DNA of 64,000 nucleotides from Acetatifactor aquisgranensis (lineage in GTDB: Bacteria > Bacillota > Clostridia > Lachnospirales > Lachnospiraceae), in the NCBI RefSeq assembly GCF_943193215.1, contig NZ_CALPDH010000006.1, forward strand, positions 1 to 64,000. Direction: 5' to 3'. Position 1 is the stretch's first letter; every line of letters starts with the position of its first letter. Shown piece by piece: positions 44,831-52,136 of this stretch. Below the pieces are notes generated by a model. That model was not told where the DNA came from and made no database searches. It worked only from the letters and a program-made list of their open reading frames with translations. A program made the position numbers and the translations under genes.

Positions 44831-45181
44831 ATGTTTGGCACACCGGAAACAGTTTTAATCGGCTTCGACTACCTTAACGCAACGGAGCTGGAGGAAATGC
44901 AGCGGAACCTTGAAACGCTTTACAGCACCAGGGCCGGGACTTGCCCCGGTGATCGTAACTTCGGACTAGATCAGAGCTTTGAGAGCTGCCCGACCAACGT
45001 GGCAAAAAATTTGTTTGCTTTAGAGGTTATAGAGAAAACGGAGGTTTACGAGGATAAGGCGGAAATATTAAACATTGAGTACACGCAGTCTGCAGATGGG
45101 AACCTGACCCCGAAGATTGTTATCGGACCGAAGGATCCGGAGGACACCGGGGACGCAGACACGGAAGAATCAGAGGAATAA
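44831..45181 (+). CDS. Baseplate wedge protein W/gp25-like
   Basis: 116 residues. LNATELEEMQRNLETLYSTR, CPGDRNFGLDQSFESCPTNV and EVIEKTEVYEDKAEILN match gp25-like lysozyme-fold wedge proteins. Acidic tail. Confidence 0.82.
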   Translation: MFGTPETVLIGFDYLNATELEEMQRNLETLYSTRAGTCPGDRNFGLDQSFESCPTNVAKNLFALEVIEKTEVYEDKAEILNIEYTQSADGNLTPKIVIGPKDPEDTGDADTEESEE

Positions 45182-45196
45182 AGGAGGTGGCAAGGA

Positions 45197-46351
45197 TTGT
45201 CGGACATTCTACACACAATAGATAATTTACCGGATATTTCTTTTATAGACGGCTTGTCTTTAGAAGATATTCAGAGCCAGATGTTAAGCGACTTCGTGAC
45301 GAAGTACCAGGAGATCACCGGAAAGAAAATACAGCTTTCCAAGTCGGACCCGAACCGCATTATTATGTTAGGCTGCGCCCAGCTTATATACCAAGGCTTG
45401 CAGAACATAGACAAGGGCGGAAAGATGAACTTTCTTAAGTATGCCTACGACGATTATTTAGAGAATATGGGTGCGCTTAAGAAGGTAACGAGGAACCCGG
45501 CAAAGTTCGCCCAGGTTCCGGTCAAGTTCACGCTTTCCGGGAAAAGGGAAGCGGCTACCAGCATACCGCAGGGAACCAGGGTAACTGCTGCCTACGAGGT
45601 TTATTTTGCTACGACCCAGTACGCCGAAATACCACCAGGGGAAACGGAGATAACGGTCATGACGGAATGCACCGAAGCCGGAACCATAGGAAACGACTTT
45701 GCAGCCGGAGAGCTTACGACACTGGTGGATCCTATAGGCTTTATTTCCAAGGTTGAGAACACGGAGAAAAGCACCGGTGGGACGGAGGTAGAGTCAGACC
45801 AGAACATGGCAGAAAGAATTTACCTGGCCCCTTCCAGCTATTCTACAGCCGGCCCGGACGACGCTTACGAGTACTGGGTAAAGGACAGCAACCCGTTTAT
45901 AGGGGATGTTAAAATAACCAGCCCTACGCCGGGCTTAGTAGATATCCGCTTTGTTATGACAGACGGAACCGTCCCGGACGATACCACCATAGCGGCAGTA
46001 ACGGCGGCGGTAAACCAGAGAGGCAAGCGGCCACTTACGGACCAGGTACAAGTGAGGCGCCCGGAAATCGAGGAATACGAGATAGACGTGACCTACTACA
46101 TAAACACCAGCGACAGCAACGCGGCAACGGCTATCCAGGCGCAGGCAGAAACCGCCGTAGAAGATTATAAGCTGTGGCAGGCTTCCAAGGTAGGCCGGGA
46201 CATAAATCCGGATGAGCTTATAGCGAGGCTGAACGACGCAGGGGCAAAGAGGGCGGAAGTCCGGGCGCCAGCGTTCCGTGTTATAGGGGAAACGGCGAAA
46301 GCACAGTGTACAGGCGTAAATATTATATACGGAGGGCTTGAAAATGATTAG
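45197..46351 (+). CDS. Baseplate assembly protein J-like
   Basis: 384 residues, TTG start with GGAGGTGG upstream. YDDYLENMGALKKVTRNPAK, TAAYEVYFATTQYAEIPPGE and DDAYEYWVKDSNPFIGDVKI match gpJ. Wedge component driving sheath contraction. Confidence 0.9.
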   Translation: MSDILHTIDNLPDISFIDGLSLEDIQSQMLSDFVTKYQEITGKKIQLSKSDPNRIIMLGCAQLIYQGLQNIDKGGKMNFLKYAYDDYLENMGALKKVTRNPAKFAQVPVKFTLSGKREAATSIPQGTRVTAAYEVYFATTQYAEIPPGETEITVMTECTEAGTIGNDFAAGELTTLVDPIGFISKVENTEKSTGGTEVESDQNMAERIYLAPSSYSTAGPDDAYEYWVKDSNPFIGDVKITSPTPGLVDIRFVMTDGTVPDDTTIAAVTAAVNQRGKRPLTDQVQVRRPEIEEYEIDVTYYINTSDSNAATAIQAQAETAVEDYKLWQASKVGRDINPDELIARLNDAGAKRAEVRAPAFRVIGETAKAQCTGVNIIYGGLEND

Positions 46352-47378
46352 TTACTACGATGGGCAACTAACAGACATCATGCCCGGAAACATAACAAAA
46401 AAGCCGGAAGTAAAGGCGTTAAGCTACGCCTTACAGCAAGCCTGCCGTCTTCTTTACCGATACAGCCAGAGGCTCTATATTTATTCTAATTTGGACGAGC
46501 AGCCGGAGGAAGTTATAGACCTTCTGGCTTCGGAACTTCGTACCCAGTATTACAGGAGTACGCTGGATATTGACACGAAGCGGCGGCTTGTAAAAAATAC
46601 GCTTATTTGGTATATGAGCGCAGGAACGCCCCAGGCAGTAGAGGAACTCGTAAGCGTAGTATTTGGGGAGGGCGAAGTAAAAGAGTGGTATGAGTACGAC
46701 GACAACCCCTATTATTTTAAGATTGTTACCAACGCCATACTTACGCTTGAAATGAATGATTTTTTTTCAATTATGATCCGGCGGGTAAAGAATACCCGGT
46801 CACACCTTCGGGCTATTGATATACACCGGATTGTAAACCACGAGCTTTTCTCCGGGGCGGCAGTTTTCCCAAACTATAAGCCGCCTGCAGTAATTGACGG
46901 CTACGCCGTAGACCGGGAAGCAAGGCAGACCATACACGCCGGAGCATTGGCATCCCAGCAGAGCCGCCCTGCGCCGATTTGGGACGGCTTCAAGACCGAG
47001 GGCGGAGAAATTACCGCCGGGCTATTTGCAGGGGCGGCAGGAGCCACCAGAACGCACCAGGCGGCTATTATAGACGGCTTTAGCTTCGAGGGTAGGGAAG
47101 TCATAGGCCAGGCGTTTATAGGGGGCGAAATGGCGGCCACAGAGAAGCAGGCGGCCATCCGGGAAGGATTGGAAGGAACCGCCGCACCAGTAGAAGGCCA
47201 GGCTTACGTCGGATCCGCTGCGAGGGCAGAGGCGCACCAGAAACCGCCAGCAGTCCGGGAAGGTTTTACCGTCCAGGGCGAAACAGTAACAGAGGCTATT
47301 GTAGCCGCCACGGCTTCAAATAGTAAATACAAGAATACCGTAAAAGAAGGAGGAACCAAGAATGCCACAACCATTTAA
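46344..47378 (+). CDS. Tail protein I-like with repeated C-terminal extension
   Basis: 344 residues. The first ~175 residues are gpI-like (LDIDTKRRLVKNTLIWYMSA, GTPQAVEELVSVVFGEGEVK). From about residue 175 there are four or five ~35-residue imperfect repeats ending AVIDGY, PIWDGF, AIIDGF, AIREGL and AVREGF. They probably form beta structure linking fibre to baseplate. ATG 46344 has GGAGGG upstream. Confidence 0.87.
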   Translation: MISYYDGQLTDIMPGNITKKPEVKALSYALQQACRLLYRYSQRLYIYSNLDEQPEEVIDLLASELRTQYYRSTLDIDTKRRLVKNTLIWYMSAGTPQAVEELVSVVFGEGEVKEWYEYDDNPYYFKIVTNAILTLEMNDFFSIMIRRVKNTRSHLRAIDIHRIVNHELFSGAAVFPNYKPPAVIDGYAVDREARQTIHAGALASQQSRPAPIWDGFKTEGGEITAGLFAGAAGATRTHQAAIIDGFSFEGREVIGQAFIGGEMAATEKQAAIREGLEGTAAPVEGQAYVGSAARAEAHQKPPAVREGFTVQGETVTEAIVAATASNSKYKNTVKEGGTKNATTI

Positions 47379-47964
47379 CAACGCGGTCATGACCAACGCA
47401 GGGGCGAGGCTTCTGACCAGGGCGCAGGCCGGGGAAATCAAGATAGAGTTTACCCGGATCGCAGTAGGCAACGGCAATTATACCGCAGCCGAAAAGACGC
47501 TGGATGCACTGCAGAAGCGGACAGCCCTTAAGTCGCTTAAGAACAGCTACACCCTTTCGGACGTTGACGTGTTCAGCGATTACAGCGTGAAGGTAACGGC
47601 GCTTATTACGAACCAGGACCCCGTAACCGGGCAGACCCTCGTAAACGCCGGGTACTACATTAACGAGATGGGCTTATTTGCCAAGGTAAAGGACGGCGCA
47701 GCCAGCACGGAAGTCCTTTACAGCATCACCACCACAGCCGGGGACAACGGCGACTTTATGCCGCCCTATAACGGATATAACCCGGCGCAGATCACGCAGG
47801 ACTATTTTGCAACCGTAAACAACAGCGCAGAGGTTACAATCGTCAGCACCGGAGCCGCCCTGCTTGCGGAGGACGCAAACAAAATAAAGGACGACACCAC
47901 GCACCAGAAATATAAGCTGGGGATTGATAACGGACTGATCTATATTCAGGAGGTAGACGAGTAA
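47362..47964 (+). CDS. Tail fibre N-terminal/collar-type protein
   Basis: 200 residues. FNNAVMTNAGARLLTRAQAG, IEFTRIAVGNGNYTAAEKTL and VNAGYYINEMGLFAKVKDG match the N-terminal domain of P2-H-like fibres. It likely attaches the DGR-diversified tip protein encoded next (TAATG overlap). Confidence 0.85.
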   Translation: MPQPFNNAVMTNAGARLLTRAQAGEIKIEFTRIAVGNGNYTAAEKTLDALQKRTALKSLKNSYTLSDVDVFSDYSVKVTALITNQDPVTGQTLVNAGYYINEMGLFAKVKDGAASTEVLYSITTTAGDNGDFMPPYNGYNPAQITQDYFATVNNSAEVTIVSTGAALLAEDANKIKDDTTHQKYKLGIDNGLIYIQEVDE

Positions 47965-49253
47965 TGGCAGGAGAAAAGATTTATATTGCAGACAAGGAAA
48001 CCTTAGACAAGGTTTACAACATTTTGGCATCCGATCCGGTATACGGCTTTATTGAGCATAACGACATCTTAAGCCCTTCCGCCCGGATTGAGTACATCGG
48101 GCTTAATAAGAACTATTCCCCGCTTGTAAGAAACAAGGACACCGGAGGCATGGCTCTGAACAGTTGGGCGGACTTCCCGGTCATTAAAGCAAACAAGCCT
48201 TACATGGTTCGGGCAGACGGCACGCCGGATTACAGGCTCAAGGAAACGGACTACACCCAGAGGGAGGACGGCGGCTCTTCCGACGTTGCAAACAGCAGCT
48301 ACAACGGCGGCGCCTTTTCCTGGCTTATGAAGGTTTATAAGAACGAGGAAATGGTCGGCAACGACAGGATCGTGCGCTTTTCCCTTACCGCCCGCGACGG
48401 CTACGAGCCGGTGGGCTTTATTGACCCCAGCAATAAGGAGCTGGAGGGCGTATGGCTGCCCATGTTCTACGGTTCCATTTTGGGAGCGGACGGAACCACT
48501 CCGAAGATGGTAAGCCTTGCAAACTTGCAGCCGACCTATAACAACACCACAGCCCAGGAAAAGACGGCTATTACTAATTTCAGCAGCCGGGCGGCGTTCC
48601 TGGGCGGGCCGATTGTAGAAACCATTACCGACCTTTTGATCATGTTTGCAAAGACCACGAACCTGCAGGAAGCCTATGGGTACGGAAACTGCAGCGGCTA
48701 CGACGCCAGCCAGTCCCCGACCTACGGAGTAAAGCGGAACGCCGTAGTGGGAGGCGGGCAGTTCTACGGAACCGACGATAAGCTGAGCTTAAACAAGATT
48801 TTCCACAGCATAGTCCTGGGAAGCTACCAGCAGTGGATGCGCGACCCTTACGAAGTAGTTGTAAACGGGCGCGTGAAAGTAAGCAAAAACTATACCTACG
48901 ACCCGACCGGGGCGGCATATACAGACACCGGGATCACCGTACCGGATAACAAGACCTGGGACACGAACCACAACGCCATGGACTACCCGGCCCATTTCAG
49001 AACCGTGCCGGGGTACGGCAGTATCCCGGCTTTAGGAATGGACGGAGGGAGCAGCGCGACCGGAGGCTGTGACGGGCTTTGGAGAAAAGACCCGAAGCAG
49101 ACATTTACGGGCGTCTGCCGGCGGTTCGGGAATTGCAGCCATGGGCTTGTTTGCGGCTTGCGGGCGCGGGCTTGGCGCGACAGTGCCACGCTTGCGGACT
49201 GGTCCCTCGGCGCCGCCGATCTTCTTTTACCACCTGTCGGCGTAGCCGTTTAG
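47964..49253 (+). CDS. DGR variable protein: receptor-binding tail-tip protein
   Basis: 429 residues. The N-terminal ~330 residues are a fibre-attachment and structural part. The C-terminal ~90 have the C-type-lectin-like layout of DGR targets: GCDGLWRKDPKQTFTGVCRR, a variable stretch encoded by the VR at 49109-49217, then a hydrophobic end. Eleven codons in the VR differ from the template, mostly from Asn AAY codons, giving Ser, His, Val, Ala, Arg, Asp and Leu. It should contact the host receptor. Confidence 0.93.
   Translation: MAGEKIYIADKETLDKVYNILASDPVYGFIEHNDILSPSARIEYIGLNKNYSPLVRNKDTGGMALNSWADFPVIKANKPYMVRADGTPDYRLKETDYTQREDGGSSDVANSSYNGGAFSWLMKVYKNEEMVGNDRIVRFSLTARDGYEPVGFIDPSNKELEGVWLPMFYGSILGADGTTPKMVSLANLQPTYNNTTAQEKTAITNFSSRAAFLGGPIVETITDLLIMFAKTTNLQEAYGYGNCSGYDASQSPTYGVKRNAVVGGGQFYGTDDKLSLNKIFHSIVLGSYQQWMRDPYEVVVNGRVKVSKNYTYDPTGAAYTDTGITVPDNKTWDTNHNAMDYPAHFRTVPGYGSIPALGMDGGSSATGGCDGLWRKDPKQTFTGVCRRFGNCSHGLVCGLRARAWRDSATLADWSLGAADLLLPPVGVAV
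49109..49217 (+). repeat. DGR variable repeat (VR)
   Basis: 109 bp matching the TR at 49358-49466 with a fixed offset of 249 bp. There are 17 mismatches; 16 are at TR adenines (of 24) and one is T-to-G next to such a site. The end TCGGCGCCGCC is identical and serves as the IMH-type boundary. Confidence 0.96.
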
Positions 49254-49258
49254 GGGGT

Positions 49259-49284
49259 CTGGGGGTGCGAAGCAATTCCCCCAG
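49259..49284 (+). other. Hairpin/cruciform just downstream of the VR
   Basis: CTGGGGG (49259-49265) and CCCCCAG (49278-49284) form a perfect 7-bp stem; TGC/GCA add an inner stem with a GAA loop. It begins 5 nt after the stop of the variable gene. Established DGRs need such a hairpin after the VR for efficient target recognition. Confidence 0.75.
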
Positions 49285-49342
49285 GAGATACCGGAGCTTT
49301 GAAGCAGCGTAAATTATAAACAACAAAATATAAGGGGATAGG

Positions 49343-49466
49343 GGCGGCGCCACCTGGGGGCGTCTGCCTACGGTTCGGGAATTGCAACAATGGGCTTAAT
49401 TGCGGCTTGCGGGCGCGGAATTGGAACAACAGTGCCACGAATGCGAACTGGAACATCGGCGCCGCC
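49343..49466 (+). ncRNA. DGR template region, flanked by inverted GC-rich arms
   Basis: GGCGGCGCC (49343-49351) and GGCGCCGCC (49458-49466) are reverse complements that bracket the template; six of the nine bases are due to the GGCGCC palindrome. In RNA the stem can grow by G-U pairs with the TTTTTT that follows. The template RNA is copied by the reverse transcriptase. Confidence 0.6.
49358..49466 (+). repeat. DGR template repeat (TR)
   Basis: Non-coding copy between the variable gene and the reverse transcriptase. In the reading phase of the VR it has Asn codons (AAC/AAT) at nine of the eleven varied positions, plus CTA and ATC. Asn-rich templates are a hallmark of DGRs, as A-mutagenesis of AAY samples many residues without stops. 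Confidence 0.96.
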
Positions 49467-49587
49467 TTTTTTCTATTCATACGGTTCATTAACTTAAAGC
49501 CGCCCCTATTCCTACACCCCTGGGCGTTGAAATACGTCTTAACCGCCATTATTGGAAGGGTAAGTGGTAAATTAACTTGATACAGGG

Positions 49588-49618
49588 CGCACGGTAAAGC
49601 GGTCGCACCTGCCGTGCG
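49588..49618 (+). other. Hairpin in the TR-to-RT spacer RNA
   Basis: CGCACGG (49588-49594) pairs with CCGTGCG (49612-49618). The spacer (49467-49659) has no reading frame; in studied DGRs the RNA downstream of TR folds and primes cDNA synthesis. Confidence 0.5.
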
Positions 49619-49659
49619 TAGAGGATAGAAGAAAAAATATTCTTATAGGAGTATTGTTT

Positions 49660-50892
49660 ATGCGGAGGAAAGAGCTGTGGCGGAAAGTAGAAAAAGCCGC
49701 ACCAGAAAGAGGCGTTAAACAGTACAAATATTTGTATCGCCGTATGCTTGACGAAAACATAATAAGAAAAGCATACAAGAAGCTGCGGAAGGGCAAAACG
49801 AAGCGAATAGAGATACAGAAAATAGACGCCGATCTTGATAACGAAGTCGCCGCCATGCGGCGCATGATAGAGAACACGAAGCCGCCAGACGTTCCAGTGG
49901 AACACCCGGAGCTGGCATATAAGCCGAAAAAGCGCACACCGAAAATTATTAAGGAGAAGGGCAAGATCCGGAAGATATTTATGCCGGAGATACACGAGCA
50001 GTGGCTACACCATATAATCGTCCTTATTTTGGAGCCGATTATAACGGCCACGGCTTACCCATATTCCTGCGGCAGTTTTCCGAAGCGGGGCGCACACTAC
50101 GGCAAGAAACGGCTTATAAAAATTATCCAGGGCGGAAAGAATATCCGTAACTTTGCAAAGATTGACATCCGCCATTTTTACGACAGCATACGGCTGGACG
50201 TTCTTATGCGGGAGCTTCGCATAAGAATAAAAGACGAGCTTTTTCTATACATTGTGGAGCTTTGCTTACAAGGTTTTAAAAAGGGAATACCGCTGGGCTT
50301 CTACATTTCCCAGTGGCTCGCTAATTATTTGTTGGAGCCTTTAGATCACTTCATAACGGACAAGCTGGGAATACCGAACCTTATCCGCTATATGGATGAT
50401 ATTGTTTTAGGACACGACAACAAAAAGAAGTTGCACCAGGCAATAGTAGAAATTAAGAAATTCATAGGGCGGAGGTTCCGGCTGAAGCTGAAGCGGAACT
50501 ACCAGGTCTTTAAGTTCAACTACCAGAAAAAGAACGGGAAGGTCGTAGGGCGCGTTATTGATTTTATGGGCTTTCTTTTCTTCCGTAACCGGACAACGAT
50601 GCGGAAAGCTATTATGCTTTCAGCCACTAGGCTGGCCAGCAAGCTACACGCAGCGAAGGAAGCCGGGAGGGGATATTTTAAGAAGCACTTAGAAGCAATG
50701 TTAAGCTATATGGGCTGGTTCAGTTGTACGGACACTTACGACGCATACCAGGACTATATAAAGCCTTACATAAAAGTAAGACAGCTTAAGAAAATTATTT
50801 CAAAATTGACAAGGAGGGCAAACAAACATGAAGCAGTGGACACAGGAAAGAAGCGCAAGCCGGCCGGCAGAGTTGCAGCTTGTGGCGCCTGA
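49660..50892 (+). CDS. DGR reverse transcriptase
   Basis: 410 residues. Motif A FAKIDIRHFYDSI near 165, motif B KGIPLGFYISQWLANYLLEP (the DGR-type LGxxxSQ) near 205-225, motif C YMDDI near 244. The N-terminal ~100 residues are helical and basic. It copies TR RNA into A-mutagenised cDNA. ATG 49660 has AGGAG 8 nt upstream; a TTG at 49654 is an alternative. It is somewhat longer than many DGR RTs. No separate Avd-like gene is seen around it. Confidence 0.94.
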   Translation: MRRKELWRKVEKAAPERGVKQYKYLYRRMLDENIIRKAYKKLRKGKTKRIEIQKIDADLDNEVAAMRRMIENTKPPDVPVEHPELAYKPKKRTPKIIKEKGKIRKIFMPEIHEQWLHHIIVLILEPIITATAYPYSCGSFPKRGAHYGKKRLIKIIQGGKNIRNFAKIDIRHFYDSIRLDVLMRELRIRIKDELFLYIVELCLQGFKKGIPLGFYISQWLANYLLEPLDHFITDKLGIPNLIRYMDDIVLGHDNKKKLHQAIVEIKKFIGRRFRLKLKRNYQVFKFNYQKKNGKVVGRVIDFMGFLFFRNRTTMRKAIMLSATRLASKLHAAKEAGRGYFKKHLEAMLSYMGWFSCTDTYDAYQDYIKPYIKVRQLKKIISKLTRRANKHEAVDTGKKRKPAGRVAACGA

Positions 50893-51103
50893 TACTTACA
50901 TTCAGCGCCGGAACATTCAGCCGGAGGAACACGAAGCCACGGAGCAGGCGGCAGCCTATACGGACTTCGTATGCGAGAGCCGGGAGATCAGCATCGGAGA
51001 GTACGAGATGCTTAAGAGCATAGAGGAAATCCGGACGGACGAGGCAGTGAGCGCAGCTATTGACGAGTACACGATGCAGCTTATGGAAGGAGGGCTTTTA
51101 TAA
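50828..51103 (+). CDS. Unknown tail-region protein overlapping the RT gene
   Basis: 91 residues, ATG with GGAGG well placed, overlapping the RT end by 65 nt. Polar helical sequence (SREISIGEYEMLKSIEEIRT). Followed by XkdX, so probably a tail-fibre accessory. Too small and acidic to look like the basic Avd protein. Not recognised. Confidence 0.6.
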   Translation: MKQWTQERSASRPAELQLVAPDTYIQRRNIQPEEHEATEQAAAYTDFVCESREISIGEYEMLKSIEEIRTDEAVSAAIDEYTMQLMEGGLL

Positions 51104-51246
51104 TGGCTTCGATTTTAGTAACCAGCCTTAAGAGGCTTTACACAGCAGGCAGAGTCACCAAGGAACAGATCGGGGAGCGGGTAGAGAAGGGAACCATCAC
51201 CGAAGCCGATTACCAGGAGATCACGGGGGAGGCTTATGGGGAATAG
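51103..51246 (+). CDS. XkdX-family protein
   Basis: 47 residues, TAATG overlap with the preceding gene. LKRLYTAGRVTKEQIGERVE followed by KGTITEADYQEITG is the XkdX signature, found after tail-fibre genes in Firmicutes phages. Function unknown. Confidence 0.82.
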   Translation: MASILVTSLKRLYTAGRVTKEQIGERVEKGTITEADYQEITGEAYGE

Positions 51247-51430
51247 AGAACTTGACCCGCTTAAGATAGTAGAACAGCAGAACGCCATTATCCGGATCCA
51301 GTCCGGCGTGATTGACGAGCTTTTTATACTTCTTATGCAGCACATAAGCGCAGACGAAGCGGACGCGCTGCCGTGTATTGATAGAATCAACCAGGCGGCG
51401 CAGATACGAGCCGGAATCGGCTTAGACTAA
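51236..51430 (+). CDS. Small tail/lysis-border protein, unknown
   Basis: 64 residues, ATG overlapping the XkdX end. Amphipathic helix (LKIVEQQNAIIRIQSGVIDE) and acidic tail. Often a short coiled coil is seen here; not recognised. Followed by a terminator. Confidence 0.6.
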   Translation: MGNRELDPLKIVEQQNAIIRIQSGVIDELFILLMQHISADEADALPCIDRINQAAQIRAGIGLD

Positions 51431-51452
51431 TATTTCTACACCAAAAGGCAAA

Positions 51453-51500
51453 AAGCCCAGGAAACGGCGCACAGGGCGCCGTGGAAGGGGCTTATTTTAT
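51453..51500 (+). terminator. Rho-independent terminator after tail operon
   Basis: AAGCCC...ACGGCGC pairs with GCGCCGT...GGGCTT, followed by ATTTTATT. Splits tail and lysis transcription units, or attenuates. Confidence 0.7.
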
Positions 51501-51523
51501 TGCAGGAAGGGAGGGAAACAAGT

Positions 51524-51826
51524 GTGACAGAGGTTATATGTACGGCTATTACGGCGGCCGCCGCAATTTTATGCGCTTACATAGCACATAAAAACGAGAA
51601 GCGAGCGAAGCACGAGGACGAGATGGCGGAGCAGCGGGCCAAAGAAGGACGGCTCCAGCTTAAGATGTCGGAGGCAAACAACAAGCTAACAATAGGAGTT
51701 GCTATGGCATTAAAGACAGGCCACGCAAACGGGGAAATCGAGGCAGGTCTAAAAGCAGTTGAGGACGCGCAAAACGACTATAGGCTGTTTTTGGAAGGCC
51801 TGGCACTTGACGAGCTGAAGAAGTAG
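51524..51826 (+). CDS. Membrane-anchored coiled-coil protein (lysis region)
   Basis: 100 residues from GTG 51524 (SD GGGAGGG). One N-terminal membrane segment (AITAAAAILCAYIA) and a charged coiled coil (KNEKRAKHEDEMAEQRAKEG). Resembles small spanin- or holin-accessory proteins; function inferred from place only. Confidence 0.55.
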   Translation: MTEVICTAITAAAAILCAYIAHKNEKRAKHEDEMAEQRAKEGRLQLKMSEANNKLTIGVAMALKTGHANGEIEAGLKAVEDAQNDYRLFLEGLALDELKK

Positions 51827-51895
51827 AGCAACCGCGCCGGAAGGTTGGGAAACCCCGGCGCAAAAAATAAAAAAACCTTAAAGGAGGGTAACACC

Positions 51896-52126
51896 ATGAA
51901 ACAGATTAACTGGGTAAAGAAACTTACAAGCCGGAAACTTTGGACTGCAGTAGCTTCCTTCGTTTCCATGATGATCGTAGCCACCGGGGGGACGCAGAAT
52001 ACGGCCGCCCAGGTAACGGCGCTTATTATGGCCGGGGCTTCCGTTGTAGCCTACATTATCGGCGAGGGCTTGACCGACGCGGCAAACATTGAGGCTGAGG
52101 ACCCGGAGCAGAGCGACGGAGAATAG
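51896..52126 (+). CDS. Holin
   Basis: 76 residues. WVKKLTSRKLWTAVASFVSM and ITALIMAGASVVAYIIGEGL-like stretches give two membrane segments with a short loop, then an acidic tail. Matches small phage holins that sit before the endolysin and let it reach the wall. ATG 51896 behind AAGGAGGG. Confidence 0.78.
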   Translation: MKQINWVKKLTSRKLWTAVASFVSMMIVATGGTQNTAAQVTALIMAGASVVAYIIGEGLTDAANIEAEDPEQSDGE

Positions 52127-52136
52127 GAGGCAGATA

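Noticed and set aside
46869..47345. Possible CRISPR array from regularly spaced repeats
   Set aside because: Repeats are imperfect, in frame and protein-level; no conserved DNA repeat and no cas genes in the window.
50828..51103. Avd accessory protein for the DGR
   Set aside because: The protein is acidic and lies after the RT; known Avd proteins are basic four-helix proteins, usually before the RT.
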